Positions 44,982 through 56,302 of a stretch of 64,000 nt of DNA are shown in pieces. Positions within the stretch are counted from its first letter, which is position 1, and each line of letters begins with the position of its first letter. The notes beneath the pieces were generated by a model. That model worked only from the letters and a program-made list of their open reading frames with translations. It did not search any database and had not been told where the DNA came from. Where the stretch lies: positions 2,852,001 through 2,916,000 of the forward strand of contig JAECYW010000009.1 in assembly GCA_023014335.1 (NCBI GenBank), read 5' to 3'. The stretch comes from Galerina marginata. Its lineage: Eukaryota; Basidiomycota; Agaricomycetes; Agaricales; Galerinaceae. Both the position numbers and the translations under genes were made by a program.

Positions 44982-47638
44982 ATGTCTTACGACCATGGTC
45001 AATACCAGCATTCTCTCCACGACCACGACCCTACATTTAACCAAAATCCTGGTGATCTTTTATCAGAGTTACTCGCCGCCCAAGAGCGAGCCTCACCAAA
45101 GCGTGTGGTAAGGAACACCTGCCTGATATCAACTGGTATCTTGATTGGCCTCGCTGTGATGGTCTTTTCCTTGCTTTCTTTTCTCTGCGTTTTCCACAAA
45201 TGCCAGCTTTCAGGGCTTGCTGTTGTCAGTACAGCTCCCTTGGGTCGAGTCCTGACAATATCCCAAGTCGCATCACACCTATCCCCGCTGTCCGTGCCGA
45301 TTATTATGAACCTTTTTTCGTACCTCCTATCCGCAAGGTGGCTCAGATCGAGTGTCGATGGGGGTCCTAATCGTCCCTCTCCCATGCAGTATGTCCTAAG
45401 TCAGAAAGATTTTTTGCTAGTCTAACATTCTACAGGCTAGGCCTCTTAATGGCCATGTGCAACGGGGCGGGAATCTCTTCGCTCTTTTCCTCCGTCAGAT
45501 ACACGGTCAAGCGACCGGAAAATGGACAAAAAGTTGCCCAACCCCCTATCCTCCGTCAATCAATGATTTTTCTCGGATCGCTGCTCGCCATCACATACCT
45601 TTCGGCTGCGGCTGACTCCTGGCTCCATGCTAGCAGCATCAGCATCAGTATATCGTCTAACGGACCTTACAACTCGCTCACTGTTCCAGACTTTGGCCGC
45701 GCGATAAATGCCACGATGTGTCAACTAGCGAGCAATACCAATGGCCCAGATGGTTCTCCCGATCTGATATCGACCGCAAGTTGTGGATTACTGCAACACG
45801 GAGCCAACGAGTATATACGAGAATAGTGGGAGTGGGATGCCGCCATCCCACTCCCTGTTCTTCAATCCCACTATTGATGGCGGCAGAGCTGAGTTTAAAT
45901 GAACTTCACCATTTTCTTGAAGTTAAGAAGCGCGCTCCCGCGCGCCAAAGGATATATTCCCCCCTAACCTGAACGAACCCGAACCCGAACCCGAACCCGA
46001 ACCTGAACGCCTAACCAGCCTAACCTCCTAACTGAACCCTAACCAACCTAACCTCCTAACCTAACCTCCTCAGTGGAGTTTAAATATAATCCCACTTTTG
46101 AGGCTAATCTTGGGCTAATCCCACTTTTGATGACTGTCCATGCCATCGAAATAGACTTAAAAAGGCAAATTGATGCGAAAAAGTGGGATTGATGCCTTGG
46201 TACCCAATCCCACTATCACTCTTCACCACTCTTCTTGTCATCACCCGAGCCAATGGGAGGACTGCAGGACTTGGAGAAGGAATTAGGGTTGCTCACAATG
46301 TCTCAAACATCCATCAAGTCGTACTCGCAGATGACCAGACTGCAATTGTGGTTCCTCTGAACCTGCCGGCGAATATAACATACTCAGCGCAGACGTTGGG
46401 GGTGAAATCTCGATGCATGACGTATGTCCCAATTTTTACAAAGTCATAGTCGACTTATTCATCCCACCAGAATTACGAAAGACTGTCTTCACCCAATAAC
46501 TACTGATGGAGTAGTGAGCTATGGTCCCGAGGTCGAATTGAATCTTGATTGCTCCAAAGCTGGTATCAAGTACGTGAATAGCACCACACTTTCCCCCCTA
46601 TGTGCATTAGATAATCAAGGAATATGCACATACGGGAAGGACATTCTATCGAAGTGAGTAAACAAGTCAAATTTGCGGAATTCGTCCCTCATTGCATGTT
46701 GTGTCGAATCACCCATCTCTTTAGTCCATTTCAGACGGGAGAAGTAACGACTTCGATGACATTTATCAGTCCGGATTCGGTTTACGATGCATATAAGCAT
46801 TTATTTAATCTACCATGTGTTCAACATGACTAAAATTTATTAAGTCATCCCTAACACGTTCGTCTTTCGTCGACTCACGCCCCAAAACTTATCTTTATCG
46901 CCCAGTTTATCCTGTTCTGCAGTGGTTGGTTTCTCCATGGAAATGCTGGTGCTTGGGATGTCATACTCTGCAATGTTACCGTGCTCGAAGTCACCTATGT
47001 CTACAAATCATCACACTTTATCATGCAATCCTCTTCCCCACAATCTCTTACAGTGACTCGTTACATAATGGCACCGGGCTTCGGAGACCTCACCACCATG
47101 GCTGTATCGTCGGCGGTCGACGGCTCAGGATTGCAATCAAACGCAACCTATGAAGAACACTATTCCTGGGAGTTGTCAAGGCGGATGCTGGCTCGAGCAG
47201 CATTCATTTATAAGCCGACTAATGTGCAGCATATTCAATCCGAGATTGACCTGAATGGCTCTAAATTACAAGTTATTCCACTGGTACTTTTCATCTGTAC
47301 ACTCCTGGTCTTCTCGTAAGTTCTCTTCTGCTCGTACACAGTATTTGAGGACTGAAAACCTCATGTTGGATATAAGATGCCAGGTTTTGTATATTGTTGT
47401 ACGAATTTTAATTGCAACATGGGGAGTTCAATATGTCGAACTCGCGGCGCTTCACCTCTCTGACCCTCTTGCAACTATGCAGAGGCTTTATGGACATCCC
47501 GACCCTGCACTGACCTGGGAAACGGACTCGGACCGGAGATTTGGATTTGAGACGGAGGGGGATCGATTGCGCGTCGGGCCTGTCCTTGCGCCTATTAACG
47601 GGGGGCCAGGGCCAGTTTTTATAGTCACCAAAGGCTAG
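44982..47638 (+). CDS. Fungal membrane protein of unknown function, multi-exon
   Basis: Starts MSYDHGQYQHSLHDHDPTFN. Membrane segments: TCLISTGILIGLAVMVFSLL (near 45,120), IIMNLFSYLLS, LGLLMAMCNGAG, SMIFLGSLLAITYLSAAADS (near 45,570), then a large likely extracellular region with cysteines and N-glycosylation sites (INATMCQLASNTNGPDG, NLPANITYSAQTLGVKSRCM, WDVILCNVTVLEVTYVY), a final helix LQVIPLVLFICTLLVFS (near 47,290), and a tail YVELAALHLSDPLATMQRLY with stop at 47,636-47,638. Intron 45811-46259 is 449 nt because it holds a 388-bp element; without it the intron is 59 nt and joins ANE to TAGLGEGIRVAHNVSN in frame. About seven introns. The layout resembles a known type of uncharacterised basidiomycete integral membrane protein. 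Segments 46,740-46,930 are not fully resolved. The gene sits between near-identical direct repeats. Confidence 0.75.
45826..46213 (+). mobile_element. 388-bp MITE-like element in an intron, with TA target duplication and telomere-like core
   Basis: Ends GTGGGAGTGGG (left) and CCCAATCCCAC (right) are inverted repeats with one mismatch, flanked by TA (45824-45825 and 46214-46215). The left end itself forms a hairpin (GTGGGATGCCGCCATCCCAC). The words AATCCCACT and AGTGGGATT recur inside. The core contains CCGAACCCGAACCCGAACCC followed by several CCTAACC motifs. No protein is encoded. It lies inside a 59-nt intron of the membrane-protein gene. Confidence 0.8.
45967..46075 (+). repeat. Telomere-like CCGAACC/CCTAACC tract
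   Basis: Irregular repeats of CCTAACC, CCGAACC and CCTAACCTCC over about 110 bp inside the intronic element. The unit resembles, but does not equal, fungal telomere repeats (CCCTAA). Confidence 0.75.
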
Positions 47639-47726
47639 ATAGAAGAGGAGATAACTCGCACCACTCTAATACTCTTATATACGCACTGGGGTTTAAGGAA
47701 GAATAATCCAGTGTAAAAAGCAAAAT

Positions 47727-48960
47727 TATCGACGTCCGCACCCCACACGTGAACTCTGAACTCGTCAATTCCATCCATGCGACTCCCGTCAAATTTTTAT
47801 ATACAACCAACCACCTCGTCCGACCCCGCAAATCCGCACCCCACCATTCGTTGTTCTCTGATAGACGGAGTGAGTCTTTCAGGTTAATATCCATGTATGC
47901 TCCCTCATCACTCAGTGTCAGTATCATCAGGGTAATTCTCTTCAAGGCCAATATATCCATCTCCAGGATCGTTTCTTTTTATCCAAATCAACACCCAAGC
48001 AACACTCTAGCCGACGGAGCTTGACTGTGCACAGTATACAGTACACAGCTCACCACGAAGCACGGTGTGTACACTAACTCGCGTGACGGATTACAGCCAG
48101 CACTCATCCGCATCACACAGCCTGTGCCGCGCTCTGGGCTTAGCAAGATGAGCTTGGAACACCAGAAGCGACATCGATCACCAGCAAGCAGAAGCGACTA
48201 AAACTTACTGTGCGCAGTCGCCTAGCGGTTCTCCTTCCCGTCTTCGTCCTCGACTCTACCGAGCCTCTCCCTAGCCACCTTCGTCCTCGAACCGACATGA
48301 ACTAGAGTCGAACGAGGTTTCTAGTGTGCATCTGGCCATTCAAGCGGCTAAACACAATAGGCTGCCATCCAAGAAAACCACCCAGACAAGCCATCCCGTC
48401 CAAGTTAGAACGGCCATGCACTAGTATCACCGCAGGAGGCAGCCCGTCTCCCAAAGTCCGTTGTGCATCACACCATACACCCTACAATCCCGCCACATCC
48501 TTCCTGTGCAGCGTCGACCCTCGTACCTCCAGATCCTAGAGCCGAGACTTATGGATGGACGGATGGATGGATGGCATACACAGTCAAGCGGGACCGCGAC
48601 GAACTTTAAGTTCTTTCAGTACTGCATCTTCCCGTCAGCGGGACCCATGGCCACGATCTAGGAGGTGGAGGTGGAAGGTGGAAGATCGATTCCTAGAGAG
48701 ACGGACCGCTGCCCATCTCAACCCCGATGCCCAGGCCGCAGGACCCCGCCGGTTCGTTTCTGCCTTCCTACGGGCCCAAAGAACCCAGTCGTCCTCATGT
48801 CTGCGGTTGTAATTCAAACTCGACCTTCCAAGGCTGGCGTGCGCAACATCGACCCACACCCCTCCAACTCCTGAAGTTCTGAAGTTCCTGAAGACGAGAT
48901 GGGAAAACACGCGCCTCGGAGGCACTGTCCCTATTTATAATAAGATATCCTCGTCTACGA
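47727..48960. repeat. Low-copy repeat block, third copy
   Basis: 47,803-48,187 is near identical to 43,680-44,066. 48,380-48,900 matches 37,276-37,800 (GCAGCCCGTCTCCC, AGTCCGTTGTGCATCA, GGTGGAAGATCGATTCCTAG). It leads directly into the right satellite array. Confidence 0.85.
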
Positions 48961-51900
48961 ACCCCAAACCTAGGTACCTAAAGCTGGACCTGGACTAGAA
49001 GCAGGAGGGTGGAAGATCGATCCCGCAGAGCATGAAGCACGACGTTGGAACTTGCGTGATTCCTATCCCAACGGTCTTGTCTGCTTCTGCACGTCTGCAC
49101 TCCGCAGTCTAGTCCATCGGTGTTCAAAGTCTTGTAAATGTCCCAACGCCTCGCTTCTACACCGGATCCCCTCCCCCTCAGTAATCCACAATCCTTAAAG
49201 CATATCTAGGCTTTTTCGGGACCTTAGGATCCCGCAGAGCACGAAGCACGACGTTGGAATTTGCGCAATCTCCATCCCGACGGTCTTGTCTGCTTCTGCT
49301 TCCCTGCAGTCCGCAGTCTCGGCCATCGGTACTTGGTCGTGCCTCTACTTTCAACGCCTCTGCTTCTACTCTAGATCTCCCCCCTCAATGATCCACGATC
49401 TTTGAAGCATACCCAGGATTTGTCGGGACCTTAGAGCTCAAACGTAAAGCTGAAGTTGGACCTCGACTTGGGGTTGAAGCTCGAGGGTGGGGTGGGGTGG
49501 AGGGGTTGAACTCACAGAGCACGACGTTGGAACCCGCGCAATCTCTACCCCGACGGTCTTGTCTGCACTCTGCACTCTGCAGTCCGCAGTGCAGTCCGTC
49601 TGTGCCGGGGTTTCGTCCGACTTCCAACGCCTCGCTTCTACTCTGGATCTCCTCCCTCTCAGTAATCCACGACCCTTGAAGCATAACTATGTTTTGTCAG
49701 GACCTGGAACTCAAACGTAAAGCTCAAGTTGGAACTGAAGCTGGAGGGTAGAAGATCAATCTCGCAGAGCACGACGCTGGAACATCTGCGCGATTCCCAT
49801 CCCGACGGCTTTGTCTGCTTCTGCTCCCTGCAGTCTGCAGTCTCGTCCATCGGTTGACTGTTCGGTCCGATCTCCAACGTCTCCGCTCCTAGATCTCCTC
49901 CCGCTCATGATCAGTACCGAAATGGGAACACGAAAAACTCTGCATCAGAAGTCGGGAGCACAGGTCGACCGCCGAGCTGAGTTTTTTTTTTTTGATTCAG
50001 CTGGAGTTGAAAGTTGAAGTTGGAGGGTAGAAGATCAATCTCGCAGAGCACGACGTTGGAACTTGCGTAATCCCTACCCCGACGGACTTGTCCGCTGCAG
50101 GTCTGCACCCTGCACTCTGCATTCGAATCCATCGGTTCGTGGATTCTGTAAAATTTCCAACGTCTCCGCTCCTAGATCTCCTCCCTCTCAGTAACGAGAT
50201 GGAAACACGAAAACTCTGCATCAGAAGTCGGAAGCACACTTCGACGGCGAGCTGAGCTTTTATTTGATCCGGCTGAAGTTGAAGGTTAAAGTTGATCCCG
50301 CAGAGCTTGAAGCACGACGTTGGAAATTGCGCAATCCCTACCCCGACGGACTTGTCTGCTTCTGCACGTCTGCACGTCCTCAGTTTGCAGTGCAGTCCAT
50401 CGGTACACTGGTTGCGATATACTTCCAACGCCTCGCTTCTACTCTAGATCTCCTCCCTCAATGATCCACGACCTTTGAAGCATATCTAGGCTTTGTCGGG
50501 ACCATAGAGCTCAAACGTAAAACTGAAGTTGGACCCGAACCTGGAGGGTAGAAGGGTCGATCGCACAGAGCTTAAAGCACGACGTTGGAACTTGCTCAAT
50601 CCCCATCCCGACGGTCTTGTTTGCTTCTGCACCTCTGCACTCCGCAGTCTAGTCCATCGGTGTTCAGAATTTTACCTTTTTCGGGACCTTAGGATCCCAC
50701 AGAGCACGAAGCACGACGTTGGAAATTGCGCATTGCCCATCCCAACGGCCTGGTCTGCTTCTGCTTCCCTGCAGTCCGCAGTCTCGGCCATCGGTACTTG
50801 GTCGTGCCTCTACTTTCAACGCCCCTGCTTCTACTCTAGATCTCCCCCCTCAATGATCCGCGATCTTTGAAGCATACTCAGGCTATGTTGGGACCTTGGA
50901 ACTCAAACCTGAAGCTGAAGTTGGACCTCGACTTGGAGTTGAAGCTCGAGGGTGGGGTAGGGTGGAGGGGTTGATCTCACAGAGCACGACGTTGGAACTT
51001 GCTCAATCCCTACCCCGACGGTCTGGTCTGCTTCTGCTCCCCGCACTCTGCAGTCTAGTCTATCGGTACCGGGTTTTCTACCTACTTCCAACGCCTCGCT
51101 TCTACTCTGGATCTCCTCCCTCTCAGTAATCCACGACCCTTGAAGCATAGCTATGCTTTGTCAGGACCTGGAACTCAAACGTGAAACTGAAGTTGGACCT
51201 GAAGCTGGAGGGTAGAAGATCAATCTCACAGAGCACGACGTTGGAACACCTGCGCGATTCCCATCTCAATCGGTTTCTACGTCGTCGTTAATGTTCCAAC
51301 GTCTCCACTCCTAGATCTCCTCCCTCTCACGATCAGCACCGAAATGGGAACACGAAAAACTCTGCATCAGAAGCCGAAAGCACAGGTCGACGCCGAGCTG
51401 AGTTTTTTTTTTTTTGATTCAGCTGAAGTTGGACCTGAAGCTGGAGGGTAGAAGATCAATCTCGCAGAGCACGACGTTGGAACTCGCGCAATCCCTACCC
51501 CGACGGACTTGTCCGCTGCACGTCTGCACCCTGCACTCTGCATTCGAATCCATCGGTCCATAGGTTGTCGCTCGACTTCCAACGTCTCTGCTTCTAGATC
51601 TCTGCTCCTAGATCTCCTCCCTCTCATGCTCAGCACCGAAATGGAGCTTGAAGCACGACGTTGGAAATGGCGCGATTCCCCATCCCGACGGTCTTGTTTG
51701 CTTCTGCACGTCTGCACTTGGCACTCTGCAGTCCAGTCCATCGGTTCCGGGATCTCTGCCAACTTCCAACGCCTCGTCTCTACTCTAGGCCTCCTCCTCA
51801 GTAATCCACAGTCCTTGAAGCATATCCATGCTTCGTCGGGAGCTTAGAAATTCCAAACGTCAAGCTGAAGAGATCAATCGCACAGAGCACGACGTTGGAA

Positions 51901-52040
51901 CTTGCGAAACCCTACCCCGAGGGTCTGTCTGCGTCTGCACGTCTGTAGTCCGCAGTCTAGTTCATCGGTGTTTAGAATGGTTTCGAGTTCCAACGCCTGC
52001 GCACCTGGATCTTCTCCCTCTCAGTCATCCGTAATACGGG
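48960..52040 (+). repeat. Satellite-like tandem array, about 250-bp unit, right copy (about 13 units)
   Basis: Core CACGACGTTGGAA occurs near 49037, 49244, 49519, 49775 (variant), 50048, 50311, 50577, 50711, 50984, 51234, 51471, 51653 and 51889, with spacings mostly 235-275 bp and some shortened units (134, 182, 207). Unit content is as in the left array. Some units carry an extra segment GGGAACACGAAAAACTCTGC with a T-run, shared between non-adjacent units, so there are at least two unit types in mixed order. Confidence 0.88.
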
Positions 52041-52149
52041 ACACTTGGCCTCTCGTCAGCGCTAATCCCATATCATACATCGTACATCATACATCATACC
52101 TGAGCAATGAATACTGTATTCTGTACGCCGTGTCTGACCAGGAATCTAA

Positions 52150-52440
52150 ATTCACGCATCAATCATCACGCATACGTGGGTGACGGCAGAGTTCAAAGAA
52201 GTTGAAAGAGCCGAGGCACGAAAGTCATTATGCATTACAGTAACATCGGTACTGAAATATTGCTCGTCGAAAGAAAAAGAGGGTTGCGCTGGTAATACAA
52301 AAATGAACTGTCTGGTGTATGTAGTATGGTATGGTGTCGCTGATCATGAGGGAATGGATGGATGTGGTACGGAACGATACGAAATACAACGAAGACAGAA
52401 ACCAGCTGCCCGTAATGCAATGAAAAACACCATCTAGAAT
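52150..52440. repeat. Right border of right repeat block
   Basis: Homologous to 39,860-40,040 (same words listed there) and forms the 3' flank of the proline/serine-rich gene. Confidence 0.8.
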
Positions 52441-52487
52441 TTCCGTCCTTCCGACCAGCCGAAAGGAAGAACAGTCAAATCCAAGCA

Positions 52488-53735
52488 CTACAACCCCCTC
52501 AAAACCCTCAAGATATCATCATAATCCAACTGCGTCTCCCGTCTCCCCTTCCTCTCTCTTACCCACTTGGCACCAAACTGCGGGTCCCGCCCGATGTCCT
52601 CCTGGCGGTAGAGAACGCGGTTGGAGAGCATCCAGGTGTAGTCGATCGGGTTGTCGGAGTCTTGTTCGTCTTCGTCTTCGTCTTCTTCTTCTTGATGTTT
52701 TTTTTGTTGTCGCTGCTGCTGCTGCATCACCCGACGCGGCGTCCGTGATACATCCTCCAACCCAACATCCTTCAACCCAAAGACAAGCTCATCACGCTCA
52801 TCATCCTCGCTCGTCCCATCCGACCGCAACGAATCAAGGCTCCGCCGCGGTCTTAAAAACACCACGCTAATCCGGTTCTCTGGGTGCAGCTCCTGCGCCT
52901 GCGCCTCGAGGAAATCAGCCTTGGGCTTCTCCTTCTTCTCGTCCCCCTCTCCGAGTCCCAAGGGCTCCGCGCCCCTTCCCCTCCCATTCTCATCGCCTAG
53001 ACGAGCCGAAGTATCGCGTGTCACCCGATCATCGCGGTTGATACCGACATGAGACTCAGAAACAGAAGCACCAATATCGGGTGCAGCTTTAACTGTTGCT
53101 GTCGGACGCGTTGGAGATGGAGATATCAGGGTCGACAGAGGCTGGGGGTACAGTGCCAACGCCACTGGCGACGGGGACGCGGGCGCACGTGCAGGGCTCA
53201 GCACCAGCGGCTCCACTTTGAGCACGGGGGCGGGAATAGGGAGGGGTCGGATGGGCCGCGTGCGGGGAGTGGGTGTGTTGGAGGACAGGCTTGGTGTTGA
53301 GGTTGATGTTGATGTTGATGTTGGAGTTGATGTTGATGTTGAGGGCGGACAGGGGAGAGGGCGCAACGCCCTCGCAGACTTGGACCGCGCCAGCCTCGGC
53401 AGCGGGGGAGGAATCGAGCTAAAGCTAGACTGGCCTGGGACGGGTGCAGCAGACGCAGGGACAGGCGGGACAGGCAGCCTGCGAACCATGCGCACGGGCG
53501 CGCTGTTGATCGTCGACGACGGGGTGCGGCAGAGTCGGTCGTCGTCGAAGATCCTTACGCTCAGAAAACACGCGCTGGGGCTGCTTCTGCTCCTGCAGTG
53601 CGAGCTCGAGCGGGGCGGGCGCCCGCCGCGCGGGGTGGGAGCTGAGGCTGGGGTGTTCAGCCGGCTCGTCCTGATTTTCTTCAGGATGGGTTTTTTAGGG
53701 ACAGGAGGTACGTGTTCGTATTCGTGTTCTGCCAT
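52488..53735 (-). CDS. Proline/serine-rich hypothetical protein (415 aa)
   Basis: Intronless frame; start taken at MAEHEYEHVPPVPKKPILKK (53735) because text upstream is not conserved and the first codons fit a Kozak-like context. N-terminal two-thirds is low-complexity, rich in Pro, Ser and Arg (SRSSPSACFLSVRIFDDDRL, then PPVPASAAPVPGQ), with a Ser-Thr dipeptide microsatellite (STSTPTSTSTSTSTP). The C-terminal third is ordered and shared with the truncated copy at 40,130-40,560: ENRISVVFLRPRRSLDSLRS, an acidic Gln/Glu run, then DSDNPIDYTWMLSNRVLYRQ and ETQLDYDDILRVLRGL at the end. No domain recognised. The disordered composition suggests a regulatory or scaffold protein, but this is inference. 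Confidence 0.7.
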   Translation of the reverse strand: MAEHEYEHVPPVPKKPILKKIRTSRLNTPASAPTPRGGRPPRSSSHCRSRSSPSACFLSVRIFDDDRLCRTPSSTINSAPVRMVRRLPVPPVPASAAPVPGQSSFSSIPPPLPRLARSKSARALRPLPCPPSTSTSTPTSTSTSTSTPSLSSNTPTPRTRPIRPLPIPAPVLKVEPLVLSPARAPASPSPVALALYPQPLSTLISPSPTRPTATVKAAPDIGASVSESHVGINRDDRVTRDTSARLGDENGRGRGAEPLGLGEGDEKKEKPKADFLEAQAQELHPENRISVVFLRPRRSLDSLRSDGTSEDDERDELVFGLKDVGLEDVSRTPRRVMQQQQRQQKKHQEEEDEDEDEQDSDNPIDYTWMLSNRVLYRQEDIGRDPQFGAKWVRERKGRRETQLDYDDILRVLRGL

Positions 53736-54560
53736 CGGACGCGTTTGTGAAGAGGTGAAAGTGTGAAGAAAAAAGTTGAAAAACGGTGTGGGTGAAAAGC
53801 AAGAGTGGGGTGAAAGTTGAAGGAAAGTCGTCGTGGAGTACCTGCACCCACAGTGGTCAGCAGTTTGCAGGTTGAAAACTGCGAACCTGAACAACGAGCG
53901 GGTCCACTCAGGGTCCATTTCCCGCATGGGGTTACGAAAATTGAACTCAGCCGCCTCATGGCATCCCCTTTCCCACCTCAGTCAAGGACAATTGTTTTCC
54001 CTGAGGTTGGTTTCGCCAATCCTGCCATGTGCAGATGCTCAAGGTTTCTTTAACCACGGCTTGGAGCAGGATTAAAGGTAATTCGAATTTCTTGAATGGA
54101 GGATATTTTGACGATATTTGACGACCTTACCCGGTTCAACCACTCCTTTGCTGCTTGCCAGTTGCGCCCTAAGTACTCCCTGCAAACAACCCGTATCAGA
54201 TCTCGTTTCGTCGCTGCCTGCACCGCTTATTAATTTTGTGAACTGTACTCGTCGTACAGTCGTCGAGACGTTCAATGTCAGGCCGAGATGGACAACCATC
54301 TCCGAAACAATACTTTGTTCCACAGTCAACTTGGTTTGTGATTTCTTCCAGCCCTCATATGTTGTAACTATGACCGGCATTGGAAGAGAATATGCCAACT
54401 TGAGGTTTTGTGCATTGCTCCACCGTGACTGCCAGTGGTCTTTTATGAGACGCTGGCAAGATTCCGAGACTCGGTATTCGAGCTGGCCACGTAGCACAGC
54501 ATCTCAAGCACCACTTACCTCGTCTACTCTGTTATCAATATCATGTCTAAGAATTTAAAG
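53736..54560. other. Intergenic with open frames on both strands
   Basis: Promoter side of the proline/serine-rich gene. Frames at 54,118-54,558 (plus) and 54,072-54,497 (minus) overlap each other; neither has a motif, so neither is called. Confidence 0.35.
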
Positions 54561-54910
54561 GTACACCACGGTCATCAAAAGAACTTTAGGCTTGCTACCA
54601 TGGCTAAGCTCAGAGTCTGCCTACAATAAGTAGCAGAATCTACAGACCGTGGCTAGAGGTGCACGGTCAACGTGCCCTATTTTGAACAAGGCAACCGGGG
54701 ATGCGAAGGACAGTCTGACAGAGTCGAGCATGCCCATAACTTCATGTCAAAGTTTTAGACGCTCTCTATTTTTAAATTAAGCGCCGCCAGCGGCAGCGGC
54801 TACATACCAATCTGTCCGTCGTATCATAAGTATCGTGTCATACTTGCAATTCCAGTGGACGTGATTTTTTTATGCTGAAGGAGGCAAGAATCGGCCGACT
54901 CTTTAGGGGA
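54560..54910. repeat. Diverged duplicated flank (matches 57,790-58,290)
   Basis: Shares TTTAGACGCTC, TTTAAATTAAGCGCCGCCA, TGGACGTGA and CGGC-type words in the same order with 57,790-58,290. Non-coding on inspection. Confidence 0.6.
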
Positions 54911-54954
54911 TAGAATTATTCCCCGTGTTTGGATTTTAAAAGCGCTGTAAAGCT

Positions 54955-55205
54955 AGAAAAATCGCAGTGGCAAAGAAATGTCAACTCATCGACAGATCCC
55001 CTGTTCTCTTAACCAAACTTTTCGCCGCATAAAAGGTTGACTCACTAATTGGAATTACGGCGCCTTGTATCTGTGTGGCAATTTTATCCCAAAGCGCTAT
55101 GAAATATAGACAACGTCAACTCCTCATCGACGAGCCTCTTTGTTTCGAAATAAAGCCAACATTCCACCGCATAGAAGGTTAGTTCTGGATCACGATCTGG
55201 AATGA
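54955..55205 (+). repeat. Diverged tandem duplication, about 120-bp unit
   Basis: Two units, each with GTCAACTC, CATCGAC, a CCGCATA-AAGGTT core, and a GGAAT-ACGGCG or GGAATGACAGCG end. Non-coding. Confidence 0.55.
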
Positions 55206-55747
55206 CAGCGTCTATACTCTAGTAAGTGTAATTATAGCACTTATCCAACAATTCTTGCACCACCACGAAAGGAGCAAACCAAACGGGACATACAAAGTTT
55301 TGTCAGCTTCGAATCGAACCTGCTGAGTGGAATGTTGACCCATACATTCAACCTCGACACTTATTATTATTTGAATTTCAGCTCGACGAGTAGTATTTTT
55401 TGAATACACATGCACGATCGTGGCTCTACAAAATAAATAGCTTCAAGCGATTATCATCTATGCATTTTGTTATCGAGTCAGAGCGAAGCGGTGATTTTAC
55501 TAATTTATACGATCTACCAGTGATTCAGTGCAATAATATACAAATAATTCGCTGAATGAGAGAAAAACTGTGTTAAGGAAAGCAATCACAAGGTCGTGGA
55601 CGGCAAATAGAGGCAAAATTAAATATGGATGGGGGAGGGGTAAGGGTAACTATAATGAACGCGGTGTGGGGCATGCCACCGAGTGGCACGTAATAGGTTT
55701 CGACCACACCCATCCTGTCCTCCACAATAGAGTTCTTTATTGGCTAC

Positions 55748-56302
55748 TTATTCCCAGCTAGTCCCCTCCTCTTCTTCGTCGTCTAAACACCCAGCTTTCA
55801 AACATGTTATCACGTTCTCATTAGTACCCTTGTTTTCGTTACAGTTCTTTTCAGCGCTATCCCCGTCTTCGTCTTCGTCGTATTTGTCGTAATAATACTC
55901 GACATCTTCCAGGTTCGTCGTATGAAAGGCCACAATGCAGGACGTGTCAGGATGACCATCCTTGTCCTCAAAGGAGATACCGCAGCACAACAGCGTCGTG
56001 GTCATGTCCTCGTAGCCGATCATCGTTCTTTCACATTCGCCATCTTCGTTATGGTCGATCTTGCAGGCCGCCTTGTGGTTTTCGTTGTCGCTGTATTCCT
56101 GGTGGCAGCGTAAACAGTGTTTTACGATCTTTGCTTGAGACAATAAAGGAGAAAAAACGGAGAAAAGGGTCTCTAGCTGCGCAGGCGACGCCTTCGTCAA
56201 ATACTCTATGAGGCAGGTTTGGATTTTTCCGGTGGTGGATCTGTAGAGGACAGATGCGGGTTCTTCTCGCATACCCGACGACATCTTTAAAGTTGTCGAC
56301 AT
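55748..56302 (-). CDS. Small Cys/His-rich protein, paralogue 2 (184 aa)
   Basis: Closest to paralogue 1: STTGKIQTCLIEYLTKASPA, KHCLRCHQEYSDNENHKAAC then KIDHNE, LLCCGISFEDKDGHPDTSC, HTTNLEDVEYYYDKYDEDED and GTNENVITCLKAGC. All Cys/His positions of the putative zinc module are conserved, while the linker and the C-terminus vary (acidic DDEEEEGTSWE). Intronless. The 5' flank to about 56,560 matches that of paralogue 1, so promoter and gene were duplicated together. Confidence 0.7.
   Translation of the reverse strand: MSTTLKMSSGMREEPASVLYRSTTGKIQTCLIEYLTKASPAQLETLFSVFSPLLSQAKIVKHCLRCHQEYSDNENHKAACKIDHNEDGECERTMIGYEDMTTTLLCCGISFEDKDGHPDTSCIVAFHTTNLEDVEYYYDKYDEDEDGDSAEKNCNENKGTNENVITCLKAGCLDDEEEEGTSWE

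Noticed and set aside
45967..46075. True internal telomere or contig end
   Set aside because: Units are irregular, the tract is within a bounded element with TA target duplications, and genes continue on both sides.
43600..48190. LTR retrotransposon with the direct repeats as LTRs
   Set aside because: Repeats do not start TG or end CA, no primer-binding site or polyprotein lies between, and a third copy exists elsewhere without an internal region.
48960..51850. Possible cysteine-rich peptide family in the right array
   Set aside because: Same reason: repeated text comes from the satellite; indels break the frame in most units.
54072..54558. A gene on either strand at 54.1-54.5 kb
   Set aside because: Two overlapping antiparallel frames of similar length, neither with a domain, conserved splice sites or paralogue.
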